DNA of 64,000 nt, from NCBI RefSeq assembly GCF_964204645.1, contig NC_134031.1:15869307-15933306 (forward strand). Reading direction: 5' to 3'. Each line of letters opens with the position of its first letter. Positions within the stretch are counted from its first letter, which is position 1. The position numbers were made by a program, and so were the translations under genes. A model generated the notes under the pieces. That model was not told where the DNA came from, did no database searches, and saw nothing but the letters and a program-made list of their open reading frames with translations. Source of the stretch: Tubulanus polymorphus (taxonomy: Eukaryota > Nemertea > Palaeonemertea > Tubulaniformes > Tubulanidae). Positions 48,646 to 63,600 of the stretch are shown one piece after another.

Positions 48646-51600
48646 TTAAATATCCATTTCTTGTGGTTCGGGCGATAAAAATGCTAGACGCGTCTGAAAG
48701 GCAAGAGAAATAATCGAATCCAAAAGAAGTAGAAGTCACGGAACAGACTATAGCCTCCGTAGGGTCAAAGATATCTTACCCCAGATTCAAATCCGAGCAG
48801 CTCATCGTCGCTATCTTCTAACTGTTCAGATCTACGATTCTGGAATGTTTGAGATCCACTCGGCGTTACATCGCCGTGATCTATTTCATTAGCTATTTCC
48901 GCTTGCTGTTTCACGAAGTTTATAAAGACCTAGAATAGAAATCATTCCTAAATAGTTCTAATGCTCCAAAAAGTAGCATTTTGGAAATGCACAAACCAAA
49001 CCACTCATGCAGCAGAGATCCGATTACTTACATTGTCTAGAGTATTCTGACATACAGAATAATCTTCGACTTGTAGATCGCGTGAAGCCTCTTCCATCTT
49101 AGAGAAGAGCTGAGCCAGAGACAGACCGCTTGTAGACAGCTCATATTGCACCATATTATGATGTTGTTCCTATAAGATGATATTATGATTATTGATATAA
49201 ATGATGAAAATCTGAATATTCAGCAAGACGGATCCAGCCTACCACCATTTCTGCTTAAGCAGCCTATCAGGACAATTTGCCAACTTAATTAAATCCTTTA
49301 TAATCTTTTAAATAACAGATTTTAACTTCTAATAAATTAGACAAAGCTTACTAACTTTCACTAATTAATAATTATCTGGGTAAGGACCTCTGCGGTGCTG
49401 TGATACCGGACCGAGCTGGAACTGAAGCTGGATTCGCCCCAGCTCGGCCTCTGTCACAAACACAATATGAAATACAAACCTTCAGAACAGCAGTGGAGAA
49501 TTTTCTTTCAATAAAGCGCTTGATCGCTTCGACCTCTCTGTCGTAGTTCGGACCTTTCACTCGCACTGTTACTGAGTATCCATCACCAAATCTACTCTTC
49601 AGATGTTGGACACTTCCAAGACATTTAAACTGTCCATTTACCATTATTGCTAATCTCGTACATAAAGCCTCGCATTCCTCCATACTGTAAGACAATTAAT
49701 AATAATGTCATTTACCGGTATATAGCGCAGGGATCATTAACGGAGTCTAGTTCAAATGCGTTCCAAATTGGTTATCATTACCCCCAACCTCATAACTCTA
49801 TTCCATGTATCAGTCATCTCTGCCTGTGGAGAAGTAACATCCAAGCAACTACAAGGCGCTTAGGAATCATCTATTAGGCCAGGTACAAATTTACTCCTGG
49901 GTGGAGAGAGGCAATGAGGATACTAGTGTCTTGCCCAAGGACACTATAAGAGGTTTGAACCTACAACCTGGCTTCCAAGATTCAAACGCTCTAACCACTT
50001 GCCCACACGCCGCTCGCTCTAATTACCGGTAAACGATATGCAGACATTGAACATATTCGTCATTCATGATTGCACAATTCTTTGAATAGCAAATATATTA
50101 CCTGTGAGATGTAAGTATAATGCATCGTCCATTGCGAATGAGATCCAGGATTAGATCCCACAGAAATCGCCTCGAATGAGGATCCATACCAGTTGTAGGT
50201 TCATCCAGAAATATTGCAGGTGGATGACCGATCAAGGCGATAGCAGTTGATAGTTTTCTTTTGTTACCTCCGCTGTAGGTTTTTGACTGTTTATCCGCAT
50301 ACGGGGTCAATGTCAACTTGTTCAACGCCCAGTTTACGACCTGCAAATCATCAAAATATCAGTTATACCTAATACAATTTTTAAGATTTACTCCAAAAGA
50401 TGCATAGTTTTACTAACAAAAAATATATTTCTATTTTTTCAAGAGTACATACACGTTTTTCATCAGAAGGTGGTATCCCTCGCAATCGCGCGTACAGTTG
50501 TAAGTGTTCACGAGCTGTTAGTTCATCATACAATGCATCGAACTGAGGACAATATCCGATGTGCTGCTGTACTTTCAACATGTCCGCCAATATGCTACAA
50601 TAATAGGTGGATAATTTAGCAAATGAATATCTGAAAGAAGGACTGATACGAGTTTTTTTACGATACCTGTACGAACTGAGATGCGCATTGCCGCTGGAGG
50701 GAAGAATGTCACCGGTTAACATTTTAAACGTTGTCGTCTTTCCAGCTCCGTTCACACCCAAAAGACCGAAACACTGTATGAAAACAACAGATATTCATTA
50801 GTCATAATGGAGCGATATTCTTCGAATGATTGAGTAAATATCTATCGAATTAGTATCTCACCTCTCCAGCACTGACGCCGAGACATATTTTATCCACTGC
50901 GAGATGATTTCCGAGTTTCTTTGTATTGTAAACTTTGGTCAGATTCTCAATGCGTAACATATCCCTGCGTCCACTGCCTCGTAGAACACGTTTCCTTTCC
51001 ATCGAAACATCGGCATCTTCATCCGCCGCGGTTGGCGTCTCTGGCACTTTACATTTTCTAAAATTGAAATAAAGGAAAGTTGATGATCAAACGAACAACT
51101 GAGAAAACAATTCGAATTTGTATAGAAAGTTTGTTGCGAAAATGATTTACCTTGGCTTCAGGAAGAATTTATATTCACAAAGTAAAGTGATTATGAAGAA
51201 AATCATTCCCATCACTGCCATAGCCACGAGATTTCTGGACATCAACTCCCATCCAAACGGCGACTTGATTCTATCAAACTGCCCTGTAAGAGGAGATTCA
51301 TACAGTACAGAATATTAATCACCGATGAATATCATCAAAATTACATTCAAACTGGTACTGACCAGTTTTGAAGTAGTATTCGTTGTGATACTCGTTGAAA
51401 GCAATGTCCATCAGACCACGACCGAGACAATAGTTCGGGAACATCAGGAATATCATCTTCAACCATTTGTGAATCTTACGCAAATCCTAAAATTAGTTAC
51501 CCCGGTACCGAAAATGTGGAGAGATGATTTGATGAGAAGTTGATGATTTTGAAACTTTGGAAGAATTTGAAATCCATTTTTCGAAAACTTACCGAATCGT

Positions 51601-54600
51601 AGCTGAACATCTCCAACAAGAAGCTGGTGACGATGCAAGTAATTCCAACGAAAAGATTGATAACAATAAGACAGATATAGGCTGTACTTGGCTCCTTGAA
51701 TTTGAACGATGCTGGATACATCATAGGTGTGATAGACCATCTGTAAAACATATAACATATTTCTCTTAATTCCTTTAAGATGAAGAAATATCTTTAAGTT
51801 ACTGAATATGTGAGGTTTAACCATTGATAAAACGCTATATCCGCATTACGATGATAACCTACAGAGAATCCCACAATGTTAACGAAAAATAATATGAAGT
51901 CTGAAAATGTTTCCATGAGCTCGTAGTTAATTCGAAGTTTCGACTATGATGTTCTAACAGTCATCTTCAGGGAAGGCTACTAATCATTAGTATTCCTATT
52001 AGAATATAGTCGAAATGTCGCATAAGTTACTAGTTCCCTGAAGATAACTATCAGAATATAGTCGAAACGTCGAATAGCTCAAGGAAACATTTTTGGACTA
52101 AATATCGTTCTTTCTTTATCATTTTTGGATTCTCTATCAATAACCGGAGGTTTACTAACCCATAGAGCAGGAACAACGAAACCGTGGCCGGGAAATTTGT
52201 ACCCGACACGTACGCGGGAATATCGAATATTTTCAGAATGATGATACAGCAGCCAGCAGGAATCACGTAATTACACTAGAAAAATATCAACCGAAAATCA
52301 AGCAAAACCAGTTCATACTAAGATACTTTAAGGATCAATCAGATTTCTAATTATACGTACCATATCCCAGAAGTAGTTAGCCGACCAGTAAATAATCGGA
52401 TTGACGCCGGATACGAATTGTAAGTGTTTAGCTTTGATATGACGTTCGTAGACGAGAAACAGAACGAAACTGGCCGGAACAAACGACATCGCGACGATAA
52501 TGAATATCGATATGAGCACGTCGGAACCTTGCAATCTGAAAATAATCGAAACGAAAATATTCTCAAAACGACGAATGAGGTTCCCGATTATTGAGATAGA
52601 ATGCGGAAGAGAAGGGAACAAGTAATAGAAGTGTTTGCTTTGCTTACATGTAATCCATACTCAGCTGGTTATTGGTATTATTTATCGGATGGTTAATCAG
52701 AGTTATACCTGGAAAAAAAAAATTATCATTATGAACAATTTTGGAAAATTACAAAAATTTCGGAAATTTACAAAATATTGCAACGAATCGTTCAATTTTA
52801 CCGTAGGCGGCTGGATTTCCCTTTTCCACTGGTAAGTTGGCGCGTAAAATGGCGTTGTTTATCGTATTCAAATACGCCGGCATCGAATGGTAGCCTTTGT
52901 CGTTGTACCAAACTTTACTGACATCGCGTACGGCCAAACGACGGAACAATCCAGGCGCATTCTCCGCGAAATCCTCCGGTACGAATTTCCTTGCATATCC
53001 CGACGTTATCGCTCCATATCTATAAAACAGAAATTTTTATGAGGATTTCACAATCCAGGTGTGGATCCAGAGGGTGCTTTGGGTGCTAGAACACAGCCAC
53101 CGCTTTCAAAAATGTCCCTTTTTCATTTTTAGTTTTTCAATGTTACTTCTCAAAGTACAAGGTACATTTCGAATATATGAATGATCAAACTTAAAATGCT
53201 CAGAACGCAAGAAAGTGAGACTAATTTTCAAAAATTTCTTGGGGACGACCAGCTAGAGGACTCCCCTTTGAAAATCCTGGATCCACCATGATTCCAGAAG
53301 TGGATGTTGTAATGTGAACTAGATGGATAAGAATGTATCAGTAGTTTTTGATACCTGTTCAGGCGATATTCATCATGAGTATTCAGGAAATATTCCGGTT
53401 CATTTTGTCCAGTGATGTCCAACAACTTTTCATTAGTCAACGCTTTATAAGCGGGCGGACGCTTATAATAGGAAGGACACAAGAATCCCCGTCCATCTTT
53501 AGCACAGCGACACTCTGGATAAAACCGAGCCATGGCTTCCTGAACTGAAAATACAAACATTATTGCTCAAATAATTTTCAGCAGGTGCAGCAGGAGGCAT
53601 TGCGAAGGAGCCGTTTTATAACCTGGTGTCAAATCAGCAAACAAGACAAATAGTACTTTGAAGGTAAACTTTATTTATTTGAAGTACAAGCTTTTGCTAC
53701 TACTGTATTGTAGCTTCATCAGCTTAAAGAGTTTCTGATGAAGCTGCTATATACTAGCTGCAAAATCTTGTGCTACAAATAATTCAAGTTATCCTTCAAA
53801 GTACTATTCTTCATGGTTCCCACATTTACATGGATTAGAAATTCCCAGGTTTCTTTATGGGTGATTTTTCAATTTTCCCAAATGGAAATGAACAGGTATC
53901 GTCATGTTACGGTCAACATTTTAGTGATGGCTGGTTGATAAGGGTGATTCCCGAGGGAAATCGCTGAAGAAAGTTGCCCTTGGCAAATGCAATACGTGAA
54001 ATATAAATGAATTTCCCAAATATGTCCCTGATTCAAGGAAAATTTTCAAATTCCTACATATTTCCAAACTGGGAATTATTGTTTAAAAATTCCCAAGTTC
54101 CCTGTACCCTGGGAGCCATGACTATTTGTCTTAACGCATAAATTTTTTGTGTCAGATGCATGTAAATTTGTTGCCGTTTATCCCTCAGAATGAACTTACT
54201 CGTTTTCATATGAGCTTCTTGCGATGCATTTTTCTTCTCGGTCGCAGCCGGTATTATATAGGACGGAGGCATGTAACTCGATAAGTGAAATCCTTGCACG
54301 AAAACGTCTCTGCAACCCGGATTGAAATACGCCGACAAAAAGTCCCACTTCTGCTGGTTGTCCAAACGTTCCAACTGGTTCATAACCTGCGGTAGCGAAT
54401 CGAACGGATTTTGAAACGGCGTCTTCAAAATACAAGTGGCGCTGATTCCGTAGTTCAGAAGCGAATCGATAACCGCTCCGGGCTGCGCGTCTTCGGTTTT
54501 GATTTTTCGTTGTTGTCGTTGATCGGTCGCGTACGGGATGATGTTGCTGTCGCGTTGCGTGTAGTTGTAGTACTGAGCCGGACTCATCACCAGTGGAGGC

Positions 54601-57600
54601 AGGTCCTGAGCGAGCGGCGCCGTCAACGCTACCGTCATCGCGATGCATACGAACATCGCCGGCAGGATTATCTGTGAGAACAATCCTTTCCAGTTACGAC
54701 TGACGTAGTACATACGCTTGATGAGCACGCCGTAAAACTGACGTAAACGAAGCGCCGACCCGGACAAAGTATGCGACACAGAACCAGCTTCAAATAATCC
54801 GGCACCAGCTTAAATAAAGAAAGCAAAAGAATAATAGAGCAGTGCTGAATTACATCACATTTGAGGGAAAACATTCTAATGTCTATTTCAACTTGTTTTA
54901 ACGGATGCCGGTGCTGTCAGGGTAATCAGTCAGTTTTAGTCGAACTTGTGTTGATATAGGTCTTAAAATGACTAGATGGGTAGTTAAACTAAAATATAGA
55001 TTTTTAATCCATTTAAGGCTAAAAAAGATTGAGAAATGAACTGATTACAAATTTCGTTGTATTTCATAAAATCATCCAGCTGATTAGGAGAAACTAGGTA
55101 CCATTTTTCTTTAGCCTTATACTGTTTTGTGCTAGGTTTGGATTCATTACCTTCATGTTCTTCATTAACCAGTAATGAATAGTCTCCGTTTGTCCTCGAC
55201 TCATTGTTTCTAGGCAACTGATACAACGATTCTTCACTACCAGCTCGAGCCATATGTTCCATAGCGACATCTCCAGTCTGTTCACTAGTCAGAAGCGGAA
55301 CATCATCATCACCGGCCATGTCCGTCATCGGATTTGAGTTATCGACGCTCGTTGAATCCTGGGACTTTAGCGAACCGGGGTCGACGTCTTCATTTTCAGC
55401 ATCATCTGGAGAATTGAATTTAAAAGGTGAAAATCTCGATAAAACAATCTGTCTATGCTGTAACGATGATATAACATAAAGTTGCTCTACTTTGAATTTG
55501 TTTAGTTTGTGACAATTGTATCACATATTTCTTTAATTTGTTCATTTTTATGTCAAGGTGTCTGAACATCCTTCTGGATATACAGCCTTAATGCCTCTAC
55601 TCAGTCTCCTGTCACCTCAATGTCTGTAACCTATTTTGTTATTATTCATTTTGTACATATTGATGGTGACAAATAAACTACTAGATACTATACTATGTAT
55701 ATTTTTGCTGTTACTTAAGTATTCCTAAAGAAGGAACATCAAGAAAAACACAATTTCGATTGTTTCTAATAAAATATCAAGTTACCCTCATCATTTTTTG
55801 CTTTTTCCGTTACATGAAGAAAGACCTCCTCCAGATTAGTATCGATGACGCCGTAACTGCTGATATGAGCTTCGGCTGCCTTTGACGAATCCAACGCCTC
55901 GAACAACTTTTCAAAATTTCCTTTCTTGGCCTCTTCAAATGGCAGTATATAATGGAGTTCACGTGATGTTTCGCTGTGCAGATACGCAGTAGATACGTAT
56001 TTAGTGATGAAATCCGTTGCTTTATCTTCGGTGCACAACGACACGAACGACATTTTACGATGTAAATTCAGTAGCGTTGCCGAATCCTGAGATAAAGTGT
56101 CTGAAACTGAATATCAAAATATTATCAGCATCAAGTCTCAACTGCAGGGTAATTACTGCTTGTGATCACGGTTCTCAAAGCTCAAGTATAATGTTATTTA
56201 TAAATCGATAAATATATCAGTAACGTAATTTTGGGATTAACAAGAACGACGCCATAGTCGTTCGGATGGATCGTGAAATAAAATCTCTATCGTAACATCA
56301 ATCGGAGTAAGTCGTTAAATCACTTCGAAGCTCAGAAGATCATGTAAGATCCCAGGAGAGACAGCCAACAACAAAACAATAACTGGATCCCATTAATTTA
56401 GGTGTGTGAAAAATTAAATCTGACGTCCCCACAAATGCTCAGATTGCATCTGGATGCAGTCAGTGCTTTGGGGCGAAACTCCAAACCCTAAAACCTTCCT
56501 CAGTGGTGCCGAGATACTGGACTGAGCAGTATTCAAAAACTGAGGTTGGATCCGCCCCTGAACTTTTAACTGGGTTATCCGTATTCAAGTTATCTGTCAG
56601 GATAAATCATAAGGAGGCGATAGCTACATTATTCTCTCCCACCTCGCAGCGATTAGCAACTGATCATAATTTGGTTTTGTGAAAATGAACCCCAGGGATA
56701 AACGCGTACCGTTCATTATTTCGGTCTAACTTACCGGTACTGCGCAAGTCTTCTTCGACTGGTTTCTTAACGAGTTTCAGGTGGTAACCTTCTCCGAACG
56801 TGCTCTTCAGGAACAGAGACGAACCGCAACATTTCAGTTGACCGTTAGAGATAATCGCGATTCTATCTCCGAGTATATCGGCTTCATCCATGTGATGAGT
56901 TGACAACAATATAGTACGACCTACAATTTCCATATAAGCATTTTACCCAAAAACAATCTTAAGATTTAGGATTAAGATCCACTGTTTTTGTCAGGAATTC
57001 GTACCTTTCTTGTATTTGATCAGTAAATCCCAGATAGCTCTGCGGGCGTAAGGATCAACTCCGGCTGTCGGTTCATCGAGAATCACTGTACGCGATCCTG
57101 CTACGAACGCTATCGCTACAGACAGCTTTCTTTGCATTCCTCCGGATAAACAATCTACTGTGTTCTTACGTTTTTTCGGCAAGCCGACATCTTTAATCAT
57201 TCTACAATTTAAAGAAATCATTTTCATGTTTCCTTATATTTCTAGTAGGTCAACCTATGGTAATCATGGTAATCATTTCATACTTACGATTCCATTTCTT
57301 TGTCGATATCTTTAGATTGCATTCCTTTCAACCGAGCATAAAACCAAAGATGTTCTTCAACAGTCAACCTGTAATATGTCAACAAGAAGTAAGGCATTTA
57401 ACAAACTGAGTTTTTGAACTTTTTTGAGCAGTTGATTTCAACTACTGATCTATTTTTCTTACTTGTCAAACAAGACATTATGTTGTGGACACATTCCCAA
57501 ACTCTTCCGTATTTCTTCCATTTCAGTTCTGATGTTCAAACCGTAAATTGTCGCCGATCCTGAGGTCGGTGGGAAAAATCCAGTCAATATAGACCTGTAC

Positions 57601-60600
57601 GAAAAAATCAAGATAATCTAGAGTCATTTGGGTCCTATTTCCAAAAAATTATGTCAGCCAGTTTTCAACTCACATGGTGGTAGTTTTTCCAGCTCCATTG
57701 TGTCCGAGAAACGATGTAATTTGTCCTTCGTAGAGGTTCAAACTCAATTTGTTGACGGCTAATTTTCCGGTTTTGTATATTTTCGTTAGGTCATCGATGG
57801 AAACACCGAGAGGTATGTGAGTTGGCTCAGCTTCGAAATTCTGATTATAAGCTACAAATAAGAATGAATAGATATAAAAATCATCGATTAACTGACAAGA
57901 TTCATCAGCGATGAAATATTCTCTTTTACTAACCTTGAGTTCTCTGATCCATGGCGCACGCTTGATCCTCCTCTACGACGGACATATATCCTCGTCTCCG
58001 TCGGAAACAGTTTGTAACGCTGCATTGTTGTTCCGGTTCGGTTTTGATCGGATGTCCGCACCAGTACGACTTCGTGAACGGGAAATACCAAGGTTTCGGC
58101 AGACCGAAAGAACCTTAAAAGTATACTTTGTTTTACCATACCTGAAATTTTTGCGCGTAAAAATAGGCTTATACCTCACGTACGTACCAGGATGGACGGC
58201 CTCGATATACCAAACCAGCAATCCGTAAACAGTGGCGTCTATAATCATCATTAGTGTCACACTGAACAAGTTAAACTTATCATCTTCGACTGGTGACACA
58301 GCTAGATTATCCCACTGTACTCCGATTCCTTGTTCTTCGTAGTAAGCGAAATACTTAGCTCCAATTCCGAAAGCGGTCGTTGAGAAAAGCGACTGAAGTA
58401 GAGAAATATAACACTGTTTATATACTTACACATTAAACAAGTGTCAAACCACCCTTTTTTCTCAGTCAATTACTTCCAATGCTTTTAACACATTAGCACT
58501 CAGGAATTTCACTATGTAGTGTCAATTACTCCTTGGAAAATTCAAGGGAAAATCCAAGTTTATCATGATACTGAATAGCTCATTTGCTGTTTATTTTCAT
58601 CAAAAATACATAAAGAGGATGTATTTTTGTTTTCATGTATTACAAGTTGGTGTTATTTTGTAGTAAATAGTAAAGACTATCATATGATGGAAGATTTGAG
58701 GATGGGGTAAACTATGTGATCTATTTAGATTTAATTACTTATGGTATAACATGAATGATATATTACAGAAACTTACTGCTATCGATTTAGCCCAGGCTGA
58801 TATGTGATCGCGCGCTGCCTCTTCTCTGATAGCGACGTACATGTAAGGCACGTAACTCAAAAAATACATGATACCAGCGCATGCAGCAGCTAGCTTAGCT
58901 TTCGAGTACAACACGCTGACGAAAAAGCTGCGAATATTCGGAAATGGAAACGTATCAAAACCAAGAATTGCGGTAGACGATTTCAAACTATGTTAAGTTC
59001 TAGTTTCACACTTACCAAAACATAATAGTGGCCAACGCGAAGACCTCTAAAACGATGAATATAATGAACGGATTGCTGTATTCTAAGACATGGCCGTATT
59101 TCAACATAATCGTCAACATTCCCATCGTTAGTGTCATCTGTCCGAAACTTGTAATAAACCACGCAATCCAATGAACAGCATTACTCAATCCCATCATTTT
59201 CATCACCTTAAAAGACAACAGGTATTTCATCATTTTCAGAAAAGGAAAAATAAGGTTGAACGTGTATTTAACAGGAGGGTCCCTACATATCAGTCATTCC
59301 TGAATATAAGGAGTTTTTAAGGAGGAAATCTCATATTTCACAAGTGTCTGCATCACTTTCATATCCCAATTACTGTAGACTCCTCCTAAATCAGTAAGCA
59401 AATTCGTATCCTTCACCTAAACTATTCAAAAACCACCTAATTGGGTTTAAAAAAATCCTGGTCCCAATTTATCGATTTAGGGGTAGTCTACTGTACAACT
59501 AGACCAAAATTTCTCAAAATTGAAGGAGTTTTAGGTATTTTGTTCAAATTAAAGGAGTTTCAAGCACCTTTGAAATCATTTTCCATTTGGAAGGAGTTTT
59601 GAAGGAATCACAGAGTCGTATAGGGATGCTGTTTAAGGTTAGGCAAGGCTTACTGTATTATAATTCTATCTATACATACTTCTTTAAGTCTTTGTTCTTT
59701 TTCATATACAATACTCTGAACAAGCATAGCTACGGAATAAACCCATGATATCGTTAAGCACAGCGGCATCACGTGTTCTATCATCACCAAAAACCTACAA
59801 AACAATTTATTCAGTGACACCCATTTTAACAAATTAACGTTATTTCTACAAGGGTATTTGTGACGCAACTTACTGGTCTTTGAAGAAGCAAGGGTATGGG
59901 AACTGATGCAGATAGGTGCCCGGTTCAACGACATCTCTACCAGCTAACACATCTATAATAGCACGCTCTATCGCATCCTACAAGAGATGACACAATACAC
60001 ATATTTCAAAAATTCACGAAATATTTCGAAGATGCATAATTCAATCTTATTATTCTTACCTGCAACCAGAGGAATCCGTATTTGTAATAACCGAAATCCT
60101 GTCCAGCACCTCGCGGCCCGGGATTCCAGTTCTGAGGTCGGATAAGTTTTGTACTCGCCGTCAAACTGGCATTTTGTCGTATCTTATACGTAACGTGATT
60201 AGGCAATGAGCCGTCTTTGTTCACCTCAAACACGAGTCCTGTTAGAATTACATTTATGTATGAAATGTGTAAGTAATTTGTTGAAAATTGAAAATGGCGC
60301 TTGTTGTTGAGTGAGCGAAGTGGGCGACTGGTTAGAGCATTCGACTGTCGTTGGTTTCGAACCCGGTACATTACAGTAGTGTCCTCGGGTAAGACACTTT
60401 TCCTCATAGCCTCTCTCCACCCAGGAGTAAATGGGTCCCTGGCCTGATAGATGACTCCTGAGCGCCTAGCAGCTGCTCTGGTGTTACTTCTCCCCAAGGA
60501 GAGATGACAGATACATGAATAGAGTTATAGGCTGGGGGTAAGTTTGGAGCGCATTTGAACAGACTCTAGTTTGGATACCTGCGCTATGTAAATGAAAATT

Positions 60601-63600
60601 ATCAAAATAGTAATGAACTTGTTGAATTTACCGGCAAGAACCGTAACATGGTCGTTATACGCGCGTTTTAAAGCGTAATCGATCACGTCATCCTCGGTTT
60701 CAAATCCGAGCCACATGTTCAGGTGCACGTTCTTCATCAGGGCTTTCCAGCTACAGCTGGCGTTGTCGACCCGTTCGAGCTGCCGCAGGAAGTCATCCGC
60801 CGACGGAATCGAGAAGTTGGCGAATTTCACGAGATCCGGATTGTCGGTGTACGCGACAACGTTTTCACGAAGACTCAACTGAACCAATCGCAGTTGTTCC
60901 AAGTTGTATTTCGTGGAATTCTCGAGGAAATATTGTCGCAAATCGTTGGAAATATTCAACCACTTATCGGCGTACTGAGTAACTTCATTTATCAAAGCAA
61001 ATGATTGATTGGCCTGAAAAAAGTCATTAATGTATAATCCATTTGCTACAATAGCCACACTCAAAGGTGGTGAATGGATAATAAGATAAAAACCCACCAT
61101 GTACAAATCAAAATAATTTCAAAATCATCGTCAGGTGTCACACTTGACGATGATCTCAAGGGTGAGATCGAAATGTTGTGTCTTTTAGATTTTGAATAAA
61201 TAAATTCTCGATCTTAAAATCGTTTTAATAGTAGGTTTTTTTATCTTACATGATACGCAATTCAGTCAAATTTGACTTGGAACATTTTTTCCATGTGCAC
61301 CAGATGTTAGTTTAGTTGCAAATATAAATTCAGCTTTTTCTAAACCCTTATATGAATAAATAATATATTATCATATTCATACGTGTTAATTCTAATTTTT
61401 CTAAACCCTTATATGAATAAATACAATTTCATCATATTCATACGTGTTAGTACCTGCTTGATGACGGAATCAACTGCTTTAGAATTATTCGGAGCGTACA
61501 ACACTTTCAGATTACTGTTCAATGCATAGAGTAAATAACGTAGATCTCGCTGTTGACGAGAATTCGGATTTCTCTCTAAATGATAAAATAAGTCAAAATG
61601 TCTAAAATATCGAATTAATATTTGATTTTAGTTTCCATAAAATTCAACATTTCGTATTTCTACGTACTGAATTTCTCAGTCTCGAGCGTGATGTTCGTAT
61701 CTTTACCGCAGACGGTTCTCTGCATAGTCGTCCAGATTTTCATCAATGTCGCGTACTGACTCATACTGTCCTTCTTCTTCTCACGATGTTCGGGCTGAAA
61801 TTACGTTCATTTAGTACACACGCAGACATCACACACTCGGTAGCAGTACAACTGCTAAACATAGCAACAGGGGCGGATTTGGGAAATTTGGAAGGGCTGG
61901 GTCCGGAAGAATAGAGAAGGCTTCTCGGAAAAAGCAGCGAAATCAAAGGCCTCCGAGTTGTTTCCATCTCAGTTTTCAACAGAAATACATCCGAAAGGTT
62001 TCATTTTCCGATAGGATGAGTGTCAAATTTACAGATTTTACTGTCTCGACGAAAGGGCCCACTCTATGGGAAGGCAGGGGTCCAGACCCGTGAGACCACC
62101 CTAAATCTACCTCTGTAGCAATTGTATAGAAAATAAGAAACACTTTGAATCGTCACGCATTAGTGAATACTTTCACGTTCATCTCGAATCCAGATTTCTG
62201 AGACAAGATAACAAACGTCAAATATCAAACAGGTACCTTTGATGAAGATGTTTCATTCTTGATGTCGTTGGTGTTTGAATCACTGCTATTGCTAGAAGGA
62301 GGCGGAGCATCTGTAATTGGCGTAAGACTATCGGGATGTGGACACGAGTCGAGAGGTAGAATCGCTGCCAATGTACTCAACTCAAACAGCTGTTTCTCAA
62401 ACAACATGAATAAATGCACCTGTAATTCAATTACAATAGAATATAACCTACACATCAGCTTACATACCGATACTAAGATCTGACATGACATCCTGGGGCC
62501 GGTTGCTCAAAAGTTGGTTTAAGAAAACCAGCGGATAAATACCATAGTAACAGTGCAATTTCAATTATCACTATGTCAACTATCCACTGGTTAACTCTAA
62601 CCAACTTTTGAGCAACTGGCCCCTGAAATACTTACATTTTCAATGAATTCTTTCACACGCTTTTGCCTTTTCGAGAAGTCTAACGTATCGAGGTGAAACT
62701 GAAAACGACGCCAAAATGAAATTATTCGCCGTCCAAAATGACTAGCAGATCCGAGCTCGTTGATACTTACCAATTTAACTACATGCGTCGTTTTAATTGC
62801 GGTTTTTAATTCATTTGACAAGGCAGTCAACTGCGTGCTATTCAAATGACAAATGAAGTCTTCAGTCTTATTCTATAAATAGATTTATACCGGTATATGT
62901 AATGAATGCAACATTATACTGTAGCCTTCTGAATGAATTTAGTTATTCCTACGCGTTATACAATATATCAAGAGCCCTTTCCGTCAACATCTATATGTTC
63001 ATGCACATTTATTTCGTTAAAAACCCAACAGCAGTCAGAGGTGTAAATAAATGTCTCACGTATGGTGATTTACATCCTATTTTCATCGTAAAAACCTCCT
63101 GACTTACCAGTTTAACGACGCTATCCTCGTCGTCTGGAGGAATCAGTAGTCTGTTTAACTCGTCTTTATCACAGCTCACTTCATGTATCATATCGGGTGA
63201 CAACAGAATATTCTAAACACGCGAAATGAATAACTTATAATTGTAAAATCTTTTAAGTACACTGCATATATTTTTATAATGTTAAGCGCTTAGATTATGG
63301 TTTTAGTTAAGCGCTTTATAAGAAAATAGATAATAATAATAATAATAATAATCATTATTATTATTATTATCATTTTCAGCTGGATGAAAATTTGATCTTC
63401 GAAATGGAAAGTAATTTGGTGAATTCGAGGGATACCTTGATAAGATCGACGATCTTATTCATATTAGAATCGTCGCTGAATCCGAGCATATCGCTGAACA
63501 GCTCGCGTTCGTCTCTCCGCTCCTCGTCTCTTGACGCCGATAGCTTTTCCATGATCGCGCGCATTCTATCCGCTCCCGTCGATAAAATCGAACCTTTCGG

